NCBI GenBank assembly: GCA_023398335.1
Contig: JAEWSJ010000027.1
Span: forward strand, 1 to 64,000
Source: Bacillota bacterium
GTDB taxonomy: Bacteria; Bacillota_I; Bacilli_A; RFN20; CAG-288
Reading direction: 5' to 3'
DNA: 64,000 bases
Positions 44,301 through 52,570 of the stretch are shown here, piece by piece. The position numbers were made by a program, and so were the translations under genes. Below the pieces are notes generated by a model, which made no database searches, was not told the DNA's origin, and saw only the letters and a list, made by a program, of their open reading frames with translations. Within the stretch, counting starts at the first letter, position 1. Every line of letters starts with the position of its first letter.

Positions 44301-45567
44301 TCAACAATGGTAAGAAATTATCTTCGTTTATTAAAGAAATGAATTCTTTGGCCTTTTCATCTTCTTTTCCTAAAAGTAGTTTCTTACATGCTTTATAGAA
44401 AATATCTTTTGGTGAATGAGCACAAGTCTTTTTAACTCCTCTAGTTATAGTTGAGCCAATATAACTGGTATAGTTACCTTCTTTATGTGGTTCTTTTGGA
44501 ACATCAACAAACATTTTATTATATTCTTCTTTAGAGAAATTATGACGAACATAGTTCTTAAACTCATTTAGTTGACTTTGATGCAAATCATATTTTGAAA
44601 CCATAGCAGCGGAAAGAGATTTCTTTCCATTTAGCAATTGAATAATAGTGATCGAATCAAACAATTGTTTTGCAGCTTCTATTAAACAAACTTCATCTTC
44701 TGTGTATGTAGAAGTCAATGATGGATATATTTCATCTATAAATTTTACTGAAGAAAACTCTATTGCATCATTTTCGCTATATTCATCATTACAAAATAAA
44801 TCTTTTGGATTAATTTTATAGCCAACAATTAATTTCAAAATCAAATTATTATTTTTCTTTCCAAATAAAGTTGCTAATGCAGAACAAATATTTCCTCTTC
44901 CATGAACGTTTTGGAATAATTCATATATTTTATTTGAAGAATTTTCATTCAAAGGTAAAGTATATAAATTAATAATATCTTCAGTTTCATCATCTACAAA
45001 AACTTGTTGAATTGAATTATTAAGTTTATCCAATATTTCTTTCAATGATTCAACCGACATTCCATTTCCGGATATCTTCTTACCTTCTTGTAAGAAATTT
45101 CCGCGATACTTTACCATATGATGAAAAGCTAAATATATTTCTCTTATATCGGCTTTGTCTTTTGTTTCCATTAAATATTTACGTAAATGATATATAGTTC
45201 TCTTATTATCATCATTATAAAAATCCTTATCTGTTTTATTATTATCATTAAATAATGAGTATTTGCCGACTAGTGTCCTGTCTTCTTCTTTAAAAGATGA
45301 TTCATTCAATCTAATAAAGAAAGTAGGATCTACTTTATCAATTTCATTTTGAAAAATTCCTTGCAACAAACATAATCTTTCTTTTCGTCTTTGTAGTCTT
45401 CTTCTATTTGATCTAAATTGACGGCGTGCAGACTTATCCTCCGCTTCCTCAAACAAACGAGCACCCCATAGAGACTTACCACCTTTTTTTACAACTTTAA
45501 AATTTTCATCTGTAACTGCCCAACCTACCGAATTGGTTCCTATATCTAATCCTAAATAATATGCCAT
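41314..45567 (-). CDS. cas9: Cas9 RNA-guided endonuclease (type II-A)
   Basis: The 1417-residue protein has RuvC-I YLGLDIGTNSVGWAV (catalytic Asp8), the arginine-rich bridge helix SARRQFRSNRRRLQRRKERL (46-65), RuvC-II around SIIELMR (about 716), HNH DVDHIIPQ ... NKVLVLRGKNN (about 880-900), and RuvC-III HHAQDAFLNVVVGE (about 1016), followed by the PAM-interacting region. All catalytic blocks look intact. Length is within the II-A range. Guided by crRNA and tracrRNA it cuts invading DNA. AAAGGA precedes the ATG; the tracrRNA promoter begins two bases upstream on the other strand. Confidence 0.97.
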   Translation of the reverse strand: MAYYLGLDIGTNSVGWAVTDENFKVVKKGGKSLWGARLFEEAEDKSARRQFRSNRRRLQRRKERLCLLQGIFQNEIDKVDPTFFIRLNESSFKEEDRTLVGKYSLFNDNNKTDKDFYNDDNKRTIYHLRKYLMETKDKADIREIYLAFHHMVKYRGNFLQEGKKISGNGMSVESLKEILDKLNNSIQQVFVDDETEDIINLYTLPLNENSSNKIYELFQNVHGRGNICSALATLFGKKNNNLILKLIVGYKINPKDLFCNDEYSENDAIEFSSVKFIDEIYPSLTSTYTEDEVCLIEAAKQLFDSITIIQLLNGKKSLSAAMVSKYDLHQSQLNEFKNYVRHNFSKEEYNKMFVDVPKEPHKEGNYTSYIGSTITRGVKKTCAHSPKDIFYKACKKLLLGKEDEKAKEFISLINEDNFLPLLNSTDNGVLPYQLNENEMIAIIENQKKYYPFLEEKDNDGYITKDKIISLLTFKIPYYIGPLNLHMPNPDDKSKGWLVRKEDGKIYPWNFFTKVDQDKSAQAFIERMKNTCTYLTGEPTLAKNSLLYSEYMVLSEVNKIKINGNSITYEQKQDLIENMFKKHKKVTLKGIGKYFKSITGEDVTISNSKTEDQEIKSSLSSYVDFTNIFGDDFDKYKDIIDDIILDITLFEDKRILVKRLKEVYKLNDEYVAKIKGLTYSGYGSLSHKLLDGVRVEVVNTGTADALYLSIIELMRKTNLNLMEIINTYGFKDKFNEINNTNPLTKEELIQESYLSPIMKRAVNQSFRIIDEIQDNILKCKIDKYFVECTRGPINNKMVPSARRNDLLLKYKEAEKINNDYMISCVEKNEKILSNLKDGQYTLTNDALRKEKIFLYFQQLGHCAYTGEEIDFESVLDNNYCDVDHIIPQALVKDDSMANKVLVLRGKNNLKRDTYPIDDSILTSKGKSFIYNLKSMKLMSADKYNRIVRKEPLTDDEVFSFVNRQLTSTNQSVAVVCDILKKTYCKDNPRAAVYSKAGNVSDFRNKYGLLKSRLTNDVHHAQDAFLNVVVGECFNAKYGFEGDNIKRIYARKKNGNSKETLNSNKLFNTDIYKEENGSKRLIWNTEKKHATLIDVKKQMYHKDALFTFMKTEQGGGLFDATVYSPNDTSKKELIPMKLKMLKDGVKIDSPLRESSKYGGFSSPKVAFYMLVKSKDKKGNALYTIEPVTKLIKDKFGDKEFISQYLINVCQLKEPEVIIEKLLVNTVIQMNDTRVAITGKSNNAYVLKNISQLYFPQELTNYVKVIEKFFDMVAKNKEKDPHKHIIDDNKPYLVSGGAKELRINLYLSKKKNYRLYNYLVNKMKNEKIYKDCCISDFGNRLTSDDVIQKFNNLSLADQVILLREILYMTKCDRVLSDYSLVGFASNSGMIKINKKMSINQKIIYQSVTGFFEKVVWEYKD

Positions 45568-45568
45568 A

Positions 45569-45597
45569 TTGACAAATCCTTTCTTTTTTTCTAGAAT
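45569..45597 (+). promoter_or_regulatory. tracrRNA promoter
   Basis: TTGACA (45569-45574) and TAGAAT (45592-45597) are exactly 17 bases apart on the plus strand, giving a start near 45604. The -35 begins two bases from the cas9 start codon on the other strand, so it overlaps the cas9 ribosome-binding region. Confidence 0.85.
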
Positions 45598-45603
45598 AAT
45601 AGT

Positions 45604-45744
45604 GTTCCAAAGATCTTTACCTAGTATTTTTGGAATAACATTACAAGTTCAAATAAAAATTTATTCAACCTGTAAGGCCCGCTTCTAAAAGTAATAAACT
45701 ATTTAGTCTTTGGGGCCACTTAACTCTCTTACGAGAGTTTTTTT
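45604..45744 (+). ncRNA. tracrRNA
   Basis: The anti-repeat lies at about 45617-45655: it shares ACCTAGT, AATAACATTAC and TTCAAA with the plus-strand repeat and so is complementary to the crRNA repeat, with a central bulge. Next come a nexus-like region (AAGTTCAAATAAAA, comparable to the AAGTTAAAATAA of S. pyogenes tracrRNA), a GGCCC/GGGCC stem (45676-45717) and a terminal hairpin. It is divergent from cas9. Length about 141 bases. No experimental support. Confidence 0.88.
45722..45744 (+). terminator. tracrRNA terminator hairpin
   Basis: AACTCTC pairs with GAGAGTT around TTAC, followed by seven T on the plus strand. It is the final stem of the tracrRNA. Confidence 0.88.
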
Positions 45745-45882
45745 ATACCAAGATTTTCTTTAGATAATACCCTTTAATAAAAACAATCAATCGTAATAAA
45801 TTATACTATGTGAAACAAAAATATACTCCTATATATTTCTCCTCTCATTTTTATATAATTATATCATATTATCTGCTAACAA

Positions 45883-45913
45883 TGTACTTAACCCCAATAA
45901 TTGGACCGAGCGA
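45883..45913 (+). repeat. IS left terminal inverted repeat
   Basis: It starts TGTACTTAACCCC and ends GGACCGAGCGA, an exact inverse of 47388-47418. The last codons and stop of orfB lie inside it. Confidence 0.93.
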
Positions 45914-46840
45914 CGAAATCTAAACTAATAAGTATATCTTCCATGGATTGTTGTCTATATATTACAGGCGACAATCCTTTTAATTTAACTGTAATTCTTT
46001 GGTTGTTGTAATAAAATATGTATTCTTTCATTGCTAACTCTAATTCTTCTAATGATTTGAATTCATATTCATGACCATAAAACATTTCGTTTTTCATTAC
46101 TCCAAAGAAGTTTTCCATAAGACTATTATCAAGACAATTTCCTTTTCTTGACATAGATTGAATTATTCCTTTAGTCTTCAATCTTTGACGATAATCATAC
46201 ATTTGATATTGCCATCCTTGATCAGAATGAAAAATTAATCCATCAAGATTTTCATATTTTTGAAATGCTGAATCAAGCATATCAGTAATCTGATTATATG
46301 AAGGTGATTTTGATATTGAATATGCAACTATCTCTCTATTATTCATATCTAGAATCGGGGATAAATATAGTTTTCCTGAAGCAATATGGAATTCAGATAT
46401 ATCTGTAGTCCACTTTTGATTGACTGTTGAAGTGCTAAAATTGCGTGTAAACTTTGTAATATTTTTTCCTTCATTTACTTCTTTTTCGAGAAGTAAATTA
46501 GGACAAATCTTTCCACATTCACCTTTATATGACTTATATTTAGTTCGTGGAGATTTAGCTTTAATTCCCAGTTGATTCATAATCTTATGTACTTTCTTAT
46601 GATTGACTATTAATACTATATTTCGAAGTTCGAGAGTTATTCTAGGATATACATATTTTCCTTTATTTGAACTGAATATTTCATATATTGCAGCTTTTAT
46701 CTATTCATTAGGATCTTTTCTACTATATGTATTGATTTCATAGAGGTACGATGATTTCGCCATTTTAGCATGTTTTAATAGTGCTGATAGAGAGTGTTTT
46801 TGCCTTAGTTCAAATATAACACGAATTATTTCTTTCTTTC
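45888..46840 (-). pseudogene. IS3 transposase orfB, interrupted by TAG
   Basis: The frame continues from the end of orfA (EIIRVIFELRQKHSLSALLK, HAKMAKSSYLYEIN) to a TAG near 46708-46710 after KDPNE, then resumes in the same frame IKAAIYEIFSSNKGKYVYPR and runs through the rve integrase core: WTTDISEFHIASGKLYLSPI (first Asp), IFHSDQGWQYQ (second Asp) and MSRKGNCLDNSLMENFFGVM (Glu) to YYNNQRITVKLKGLSPV. All DDE residues are present, but the nonsense codon breaks the protein; only a 230-residue C-terminal piece is open. Confidence 0.85.
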
Positions 46841-47361
46841 GCGCTTTATCCTCTCTCGTACTAAGGCTCTCAATTTTTTTGAAAAATCGATTTCCATTTT
46901 TAGTTGCTCATTTTCTTTTCTAAGAGCAACAAGCTCTTTTCTTTCTTCATCAGAAAGAGTGGCTGAAAATTCCAATGGAAGTGATGATTCTATAACTTTA
47001 TCATCTTTAGGTTTCATTCTAGGTCTACCTCGCCTTCTATTTATCGCAAGACCATTATAACTTCCTGATATTGTCTTACCCAACTTAGTATAGAAGATGG
47101 TCTAATCATGTGTTCGATTCCCAAAGAGCTCATTGACTCGCCAGTTAAAACTCTACATACAAGTTTAAACTTAAACTCAGGAGAATAAGAATCGCATCCT
47201 AATTTTGCTTCATAAATTAATTCACCATGTTTTCTATAACACAGTACTAAAAAGCGAATATAAGACTCATTGATATTAAACATCTTCGCAATCTTAATTG
47301 TTGAAGCACCATTTTTCTTCATTTCAATAATCTTCTTCTTATCTTCAATTGTTAGTTTCAT
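46826..47361 (-). pseudogene. IS3 orfA with internal frameshift
   Basis: The start is the ATG at 47361 (MKLTIEDKKKIIEMKKNGAS) with AAAGGGG upstream. A helix-turn-helix region (STIKIAKMFNINESYIRFLV) and ILSWVRQYQE follow, then the frame ends at 47041. The expected continuation, GLAINRRRGRPRMKPK and a leucine-rich coiled segment (ELVALRKENEQLKMEIDFSK), is in another frame down to 46826. A one-base indel near 47060 explains this. The A-rich end (AGAAAGAAATAA) is where a programmed shift to orfB would occur in a working copy. Confidence 0.8.
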
Positions 47362-47387
47362 AATAAAAACCCCTTTAATCTTTCCGA

Positions 47388-47418
47388 TCGCTCGGTCCAA
47401 TTATTGGGGTTAAGTACA
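47388..47418 (-). repeat. IS right terminal inverted repeat
   Basis: Starts TCGCTCGGTCC and ends TTAAGTACA, an exact inverse of the left end. The orfA ribosome binding site lies just inside it. Confidence 0.93.
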
Positions 47419-47455
47419 TTGACGCAATTTTTTTTAGACTTTAGTTATTATTATA

Positions 47456-47656
47456 TTACTTCTCTATTTTGTTATCTTTTTTTAAGGCAAATATAACTGA
47501 AAAAACAAAACCAACAATCATTGATAGACAACCAACTAAAATCATTCCACTATAAAGATATTCACTAAAATTATTCACAATGGCAAAACTTATAAGAGCA
47601 AAGCCCGTTAGTGAAGTTCCACAAACAAAAGTCACACAACTAGCGATAATTTTTTT
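47456..47656 (-). pseudogene. Small two-helix membrane protein lacking a start codon
   Basis: A minus frame reads KKIIASCVTFVCGTSLTGFA, LISFAIVNN, then YSGMILVGCLSMIVGFVFSV and ends KKDNKIEK at the TAA at 47456. It predicts two membrane helices and a charged tail. AGAGGT lies just upstream (47663-47668), but the codon at the expected place is not ATG, GTG or TTG. It may be a gene that lost its start, or may start at an internal GTG. The rest of 47419-47783 holds only the PI-PLC promoter. Confidence 0.35.
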
Positions 47657-47752
47657 ATATAACTACCTCTTTCTTATTACAGTTGTATAACAATAAACTA
47701 GTTAAATAGACAAAGTACTTTGTTTGTTTTATTTCTAACAAATTAGTGCGTA

Positions 47753-47761
47753 TGTTATACT
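47753..47761 (+). promoter_or_regulatory. Extended -10 promoter of the PI-PLC-like gene
   Basis: TG-T-TATACT is an extended -10 element 23 bases before the ATG. No good -35 is visible, which extended -10 promoters do not require. Confidence 0.5.
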
Positions 47762-47783
47762 TTATTAAGAGGAAAAAACAAAT

Positions 47784-48794
47784 ATGAAAAAAGCATTAGG
47801 AATAACTTTAATATCTGTCATTACTGTTATTGCAGCACTTGGAACATTCACTTCATATGTTGCGTTAAACGGTATATGCACTGAAAAATATAGTGAAGGC
47901 GGTAATTCAAACTGGATGAAAGCAATAAAAGATAATGCTCTTCTTACTGATGTAGTAATACCAGGCTCTCATGATTCAGGCACCTATGGAATGCCATGGG
48001 TTACTGAAACTCAAACATATTCAATAAAAGAACAATTAAATACTGGTGTTAGATACTTTGATATAAGAGTAAATAAACTAAGTGAAGACAAATATGTAAC
48101 CTTTCATGATATTTCAAACGGAGTAGATTTTGAGCCAATATTAAAAGATATCAAAGATTTCTTACTAACTAATAAAGAAGAAACGCTCATATTAGATTTT
48201 CAACATTTTAAAAATAAAGCTGAAGATGGAGTTAAGACCTTAATTGATCAATACTTAGTAAATAATAATCTAGTAATTAAAAATGAAACTACTAATCCAG
48301 ACTTAAAGTTTGTTTCAGAACTCAAATTCGGAGATGCCCGTGGAAAATGTTTAATCTTCTTCGGCGATGATATCAATAATCCAGCTAATTATATTTTTTC
48401 TCGTAATAACGATACCTGTACAAATCAAAACACATCATTAAATTCTTGCTATGTCTCTTCTTATAATAAGATGAGTTCAAAAGATTATATTGAAAAAGGA
48501 ATACCATTCTACTTTACAAATATAAAAAACAAAATTAAGAATGAAGGCTCTAAAGGAATCTTTGTCCTTCAAGGTCAACTAACCGATGGTAAATTATTAT
48601 TCGGACCCTGGTCACGTGAAAAAGAACACGATAAGAATATGACAGATTACATTACCTCTACTTTCATAAACGGAAGTGAAGAATTAAATTTATCAAATGT
48701 AATCATGCGTGATTTTATAAATAACGAAAAAGTCAATCAAATAATTAAATTAAATCTTGAAAAACACACCTGTAGTGAGGAACTATTAAGCTAG
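47784..48794 (+). CDS. PI-PLC X-domain phosphodiesterase
   Basis: The 336-residue protein has an N-terminal membrane or signal segment (residues 5-28) and a bacterial PI-PLC-type TIM barrel: PGSHDSGTYGM with catalytic His63, GVRYFDIRVN with Asp93/Arg95, TFHD with His108, then LILDFQHF and RGKCLIFFGDD. Such enzymes cleave phosphatidylinositol or related phosphodiesters outside the cytoplasm. AAGAGG precedes the ATG. It converges on an EEP-fold phosphodiesterase and lies near a GDPD gene, suggesting a shared role in phospholipid use. The true substrate is unknown. Confidence 0.82.
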   Translation: MKKALGITLISVITVIAALGTFTSYVALNGICTEKYSEGGNSNWMKAIKDNALLTDVVIPGSHDSGTYGMPWVTETQTYSIKEQLNTGVRYFDIRVNKLSEDKYVTFHDISNGVDFEPILKDIKDFLLTNKEETLILDFQHFKNKAEDGVKTLIDQYLVNNNLVIKNETTNPDLKFVSELKFGDARGKCLIFFGDDINNPANYIFSRNNDTCTNQNTSLNSCYVSSYNKMSSKDYIEKGIPFYFTNIKNKIKNEGSKGIFVLQGQLTDGKLLFGPWSREKEHDKNMTDYITSTFINGSEELNLSNVIMRDFINNEKVNQIIKLNLEKHTCSEELLS

Positions 48795-48796
48795 TT

Positions 48797-48826
48797 AAAA
48801 AGCGATGCTTCTACATCGCTTTTTGA
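48797..48826. terminator. Bidirectional terminator
   Basis: AAAAAGCGATG pairs with CATCGCTTTTT around CTTCTA, between the convergent PI-PLC and EEP genes. Confidence 0.85.
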
Positions 48827-48830
48827 CTGA

Positions 48831-50003
48831 TTACTTTAATTTAAATTCAAGATAAGCCGGATCATGATCGCTGAAAGCAAAACCATCAATTCCCTTTTTA
48901 CCTTGCTTAGTTTTTATATTCTTATGTGATACTATTTCAACATTATCCGAAACGACAAAGCCATCAACGACCGCTGTAAATGTCTTTCCTTCTTCCCATT
49001 CAATATCATTATTTCTACAAGTAGGAGTGTTATCGCTACCCACAACTGTAAAGTCATTTCCAAATGGAGTAGTCCCATCTTTTTCATAGACATAGGAAAC
49101 CCAATCAGGGGTCTTTTTAGTCGTATTAAAAGCACGAGTTGTTGTTTCATCATAATTATATTCAGGATTATATGTAATTAAATCATGATTGAAGTCTCCT
49201 CCAATAACTACATAATCTCCGTTTTGATAACAAGAAGCCGCAAATGAATATAATTCTTTCATTTGTTTTTCTCTAATGATTCCGCCTTCATCATATGCTG
49301 ACATATGATTATTGATTAAATACAAATTTTTTCCATTTTCAACACTAACAGTAGAAACAGAAAAGCAGCGATCTAAATCAAAAAACTTTGAAAAAGAAGT
49401 ACTAATTGTATATTCTTTTCTTTGGACCTTATTTATTTTGTATTTTGAGTAAGTCGCAATTCCAGCATTCGAAGCACCATGCATATCGTATAAAGGATAC
49501 ATCATATAAGCTGAATGGAAATTAGAACAAAAGACATTATCGTAATTATTTTCACTACCATTAAGTTCTTTATTTATTATTTCATTTTGATTAACATGAT
49601 ACGATCTTGTTGAATTAGTATCCACTTCTTGGAAGAAAGCAAAATCAACACCAAGTTCATTAATAGTTTTAGAAGCTCCTTGAATATTAAATAAAACTTC
49701 TTCTTTGCTTCTAGCAGTCGAATAATGTCCACAAGTTGCATTTCCGTTATCATCATATCCAGTATCTAAAAAGAAAGTATAATCTTGCGAATACGCTCCA
49801 AAGCCAACATTATAAGTTGAACATGAGTAGGTAGTTGATTTTTTAACCGAGGTTGAAGAAGTAACTTCGATTGGAGTTAAATCAGTATTACCAATACGGT
49901 AATACGAGAAATAAACATAACCCACATAACTTGCAGGAACTAGTATTGCAACTCCTAGAACACTAAGTAGTGAAATCAAAGTAATCTTCAATGGCTTTTT
50001 CAT
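48831..50003 (-). CDS. Endonuclease/exonuclease/phosphatase-family hydrolase
   Basis: The 390-residue protein begins with a membrane segment (about residues 6-32) and continues with an EEP (DNase I/sphingomyelinase) fold: FAFFQEVDTNSTR with the metal Glu near 127, LINNHMSAYDEGG near 228, GGDFNHD near 270 and the C-terminal FSDHDPAYLEF with the catalytic Asp-His. Being secreted or membrane-anchored and next to PI-PLC and GDPD genes, a sphingomyelinase or phosphodiesterase role is more likely than nuclease repair, but the substrate is not shown by sequence. Confidence 0.8.
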   Translation of the reverse strand: MKKPLKITLISLLSVLGVAILVPASYVGYVYFSYYRIGNTDLTPIEVTSSTSVKKSTTYSCSTYNVGFGAYSQDYTFFLDTGYDDNGNATCGHYSTARSKEEVLFNIQGASKTINELGVDFAFFQEVDTNSTRSYHVNQNEIINKELNGSENNYDNVFCSNFHSAYMMYPLYDMHGASNAGIATYSKYKINKVQRKEYTISTSFSKFFDLDRCFSVSTVSVENGKNLYLINNHMSAYDEGGIIREKQMKELYSFAASCYQNGDYVVIGGDFNHDLITYNPEYNYDETTTRAFNTTKKTPDWVSYVYEKDGTTPFGNDFTVVGSDNTPTCRNNDIEWEEGKTFTAVVDGFVVSDNVEIVSHKNIKTKQGKKGIDGFAFSDHDPAYLEFKLK

Positions 50004-50104
50004 AAATTTACTCCTGTATAAAATGTATACGCTTACATTTTACAATAACAGCTTTGATTTTTGAATAAAAACGCTTGAAGTAATTGCACTTATTAAAAGC
50101 CAAT

Positions 50105-50145
50105 AAAAAATGCAGAGAGAAGAAATTTCTACTCTGCATTAATTC
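50105..50145 (-). terminator. Terminator of the MFS-GDPD operon
   Basis: In minus orientation AATGCAGAG pairs with CTCTGCATT followed by T-rich sequence; the loop contains a smaller AGAAAT/ATTTCT stem. Confidence 0.8.
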
Positions 50146-50154
50146 AACAACTAA

Positions 50155-50892
50155 TTATTTATTCTTTTTCTTTAAAGCATCAACTACAAGTTTATAATCC
50201 ATATGTTGGAATGTTACTGTATCGACATAAGGAAGAACTCGATTTAATTCTTCTTCGCTTTGAATAGTCCATACATTTACTAAATGATGAATATAATACT
50301 TTTTTACTTTATCTGACTCAAATAACTTCTGATCAAGATCAACTGATTCAAATAAATTACGTAAGGAATAAGTCCACCCATGTGAAGGAGTAACAAGTAA
50401 AGAACGCATATAGCCAGAATGAGCAAATGGAACTAAAGAACGAGGATCAAAGGAAATAAGCCAAAAATTCTTCTTATCTTTAATATCCTTAAGTTCTTCT
50501 TTTAATTTTTTTGCTAAAGGCTTATAGTTCTTTCTAAATACTTTAAGTTCAACAACAATAGGTACGACTTCATTAACAAGTTCTAAGACCTCTTTAAACG
50601 TCGGTATTTCTCCGCCGTCAAGAAGTTTATAATTATCTTTGATTTCTTGAACTGTTAAATCTTCAATAATACCTTCTTTGCCTGTTGTTCTCTTTAATTC
50701 TTCATCATGGCAAACAATAAGTTTATTATCTTTAGTAAGATGAACATCAAGTTCAATGGCCAGATTATGATCAATGGCATTTTTAAATGCTTTAATGCCA
50801 TTTTCAGTAAACTCTTCCGTATGAAGTCCACGATGAGCAATACCTTGTAAAAACAATGGATTTAAGTTTTTAATAACTTTACTTTTTTTCAT
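50155..50892 (-). CDS. Glycerophosphodiester phosphodiesterase
   Basis: This 245-residue GDPD-family TIM barrel has AHRGLHTEEFTENG (His20-Arg21), AIELDVHLTKD (Glu47, Asp49) and CHDEELKRTTG (His62), the complete metal and catalytic set. It has no signal peptide, so it is cytoplasmic and would hydrolyse glycerophosphodiesters to glycerol 3-phosphate and an alcohol. It lies 25 bases after an MFS transporter gene on the same strand, which may import the substrate. Confidence 0.92.
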   Translation of the reverse strand: MKKSKVIKNLNPLFLQGIAHRGLHTEEFTENGIKAFKNAIDHNLAIELDVHLTKDNKLIVCHDEELKRTTGKEGIIEDLTVQEIKDNYKLLDGGEIPTFKEVLELVNEVVPIVVELKVFRKNYKPLAKKLKEELKDIKDKKNFWLISFDPRSLVPFAHSGYMRSLLVTPSHGWTYSLRNLFESVDLDQKLFESDKVKKYYIHHLVNVWTIQSEEELNRVLPYVDTVTFQHMDYKLVVDALKKKNK

Positions 50893-50917
50893 AATATAAA
50901 TAAAATCTCTTTTCTAA

Positions 50918-52363
50918 TTAATCATCAACATCAAATGAAGCTAAACCTTTTTTAAAATTCAATTTCTTATTCTTAACGTTTTTAATAAATAAGAATACCG
51001 CTAAGGAAACACTAACACAAATAAAGGCATAGAATGGTAAGATTTTGAAGGAAAAATTATCATTAAGTAACAATAAACCAATTAAACATGGAGTAATTGT
51101 TTGAGCTGTCATTGAGGAAGCATAATAATATCCAGTGAATCTACCAATTTTCTTCTTGGAACATAATTCAACAACCATCGGGAAGGAATTAATATGTACT
51201 AGAGACATACCGAATCCTTTTAAAGCCCAAACAAAGTAAATATAAATTGGGAAGGAATTATATCCTTCAGCAGGTATATTAACTGGAATGGAATACGATA
51301 ATACTCCCCACATAATATAAGCGAACAAAGTAAGTGATAAGCCACCAACTACTGTCCATTTACGTCCAATTTTAGAAGCAATTATACCGCCCATAACGAA
51401 ACCTAAGACACTACCAACACCACCAACTAAAACATTGATTAAGTTTGAACTAGATTTACAATGTAAATAATAGATAGCGTAGTTATTCATAAATGTTCCG
51501 ATACCATTATCTGCCATGAACCAGAAGAACTCAGCTACTAGAATAAGAATCAACATTGTTAAGTTAGCTTTACTCATTGGTTTCTTATCATCATCTTCAA
51601 CACTATCGCTAATTTCAGCTAATTTTTCACCTAATTCTAAATCATCCTTTACTTCTTCTTCGACCTTGTTTTCATTAATAGAGAAAAACAAAACCATAGC
51701 CGAAATAACCATAAGCGCAGAAGCGACTAAAAACGGCCCTTCGATCAACCAAATGTTTCCATTTCCATTAAGCCAGTTAGCTGAATCTTTACCTAAGTAT
51801 TCAGATAAAACGAAGACTAATCCTACAACAGTTGCAAACGCGCCACCAATATAGCCCATGATGTTAATAACACCATTCGCCTTACTTCTAAGTGGTTTAG
51901 GAGTAATATCTGGCATTAAGGCAACAGCTGGATTACGATACATCATTGCAAAGGCCACAACTACAGCCATCATCGCTATTGTTCCACCTACATTATGGTA
52001 GTGGAATAAAAGAGGAATAAATGGGAAAGCAACCGCACAACAGAATGTACCAGCTAAGATATATGGCATTCTCTTACCGATCTTAGTATGGGTTTTATCC
52101 GATAAAGTACCGAATATAGGCAATAAGATCAACGCAGCTAAATTATCTAACGCCATCATAATACCAACTAAGTATTGAACCTCATCTACAGATTTACCTG
52201 GAAAAGCTTCTTTAAATAGTTCGGTTAAAAGAGTCGGACACCACGTATCATATACTTGCCATAAAAGCAAGATGCCAAAAAACGCGAAACCAATTATAAA
52301 CGTCCTTTTATAATTTAGTTTCAAAGGAGAGTCTGCCAAAACTTCTTTACTAGATTTGTTCAT
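50918..52363 (-). CDS. MFS/GPH-type transporter
   Basis: The 481-residue protein has about 12 membrane helices and the sugar-transporter motif GTLSDKTHTKIGKRMPYI (near residue 85), like GPH and SLC45 symporters. A hydrophilic central loop (EEEVKDDLELGEKLAEISDS) joins the halves. It is co-transcribed with the GDPD gene, so a glycerophosphodiester, polyol or sugar are possible substrates; sequence does not decide. Confidence 0.8.
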   Translation of the reverse strand: MNKSSKEVLADSPLKLNYKRTFIIGFAFFGILLLWQVYDTWCPTLLTELFKEAFPGKSVDEVQYLVGIMMALDNLAALILLPIFGTLSDKTHTKIGKRMPYILAGTFCCAVAFPFIPLLFHYHNVGGTIAMMAVVVAFAMMYRNPAVALMPDITPKPLRSKANGVINIMGYIGGAFATVVGLVFVLSEYLGKDSANWLNGNGNIWLIEGPFLVASALMVISAMVLFFSINENKVEEEVKDDLELGEKLAEISDSVEDDDKKPMSKANLTMLILILVAEFFWFMADNGIGTFMNNYAIYYLHCKSSSNLINVLVGGVGSVLGFVMGGIIASKIGRKWTVVGGLSLTLFAYIMWGVLSYSIPVNIPAEGYNSFPIYIYFVWALKGFGMSLVHINSFPMVVELCSKKKIGRFTGYYYASSMTAQTITPCLIGLLLLNDNFSFKILPFYAFICVSVSLAVFLFIKNVKNKKLNFKKGLASFDVDD

Positions 52364-52529
52364 AAATATAAAATTTACCTTTCTAGTTATATTTTAGCAA
52401 TTTAGAATTAAAAAATCATAAAAACTTACATTTGTTACTTATATTATGAAAACGATAAAGTGAAACAAGCATAATAGTTCATAATATGAAGTTATATAAC
52501 GCCTTATTACTCTTTTTGATTTTTTTGCA

Positions 52530-52570
52530 AAAAAATGACCCCCTCTAAGTTTATTCTCAGCGGGGGTTAA
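52530..52570 (-). terminator. Terminator of the collagen-like gene
   Basis: In minus orientation ACCCCC pairs with GGGGGT, with an inner CTGAG/CTTAG stem, followed by seven T. It lies 22 bases after the stop at 52592. The upstream part (52364-52529) is AT-rich without a gene. Confidence 0.85.

Larger units (their letters stand above)
45883..47418 (-). mobile_element. Decayed IS3-family insertion sequence
   Basis: Perfect 31-base terminal inverted repeats begin TGTACTTAACCCCAATAATT (45883-45913) and end at 47388-47418, extending two more symmetrical bases on each side (AA/TT). Inside are orfA and orfB in the usual IS3 layout. No target-site duplication is evident. orfA has a frameshift and orfB an in-frame TAG, so this copy should be unable to move alone. 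The element is 1536 bases long and sits between the tracrRNA and the PI-PLC gene. Confidence 0.9.

Noticed and set aside
45883..47418. Target-site duplication flanking the IS
   Set aside because: The bases next to the ends (CTAAC left, GACGC right) do not form a direct repeat; the AA/TT beside the ends is part of the inverted repeat.
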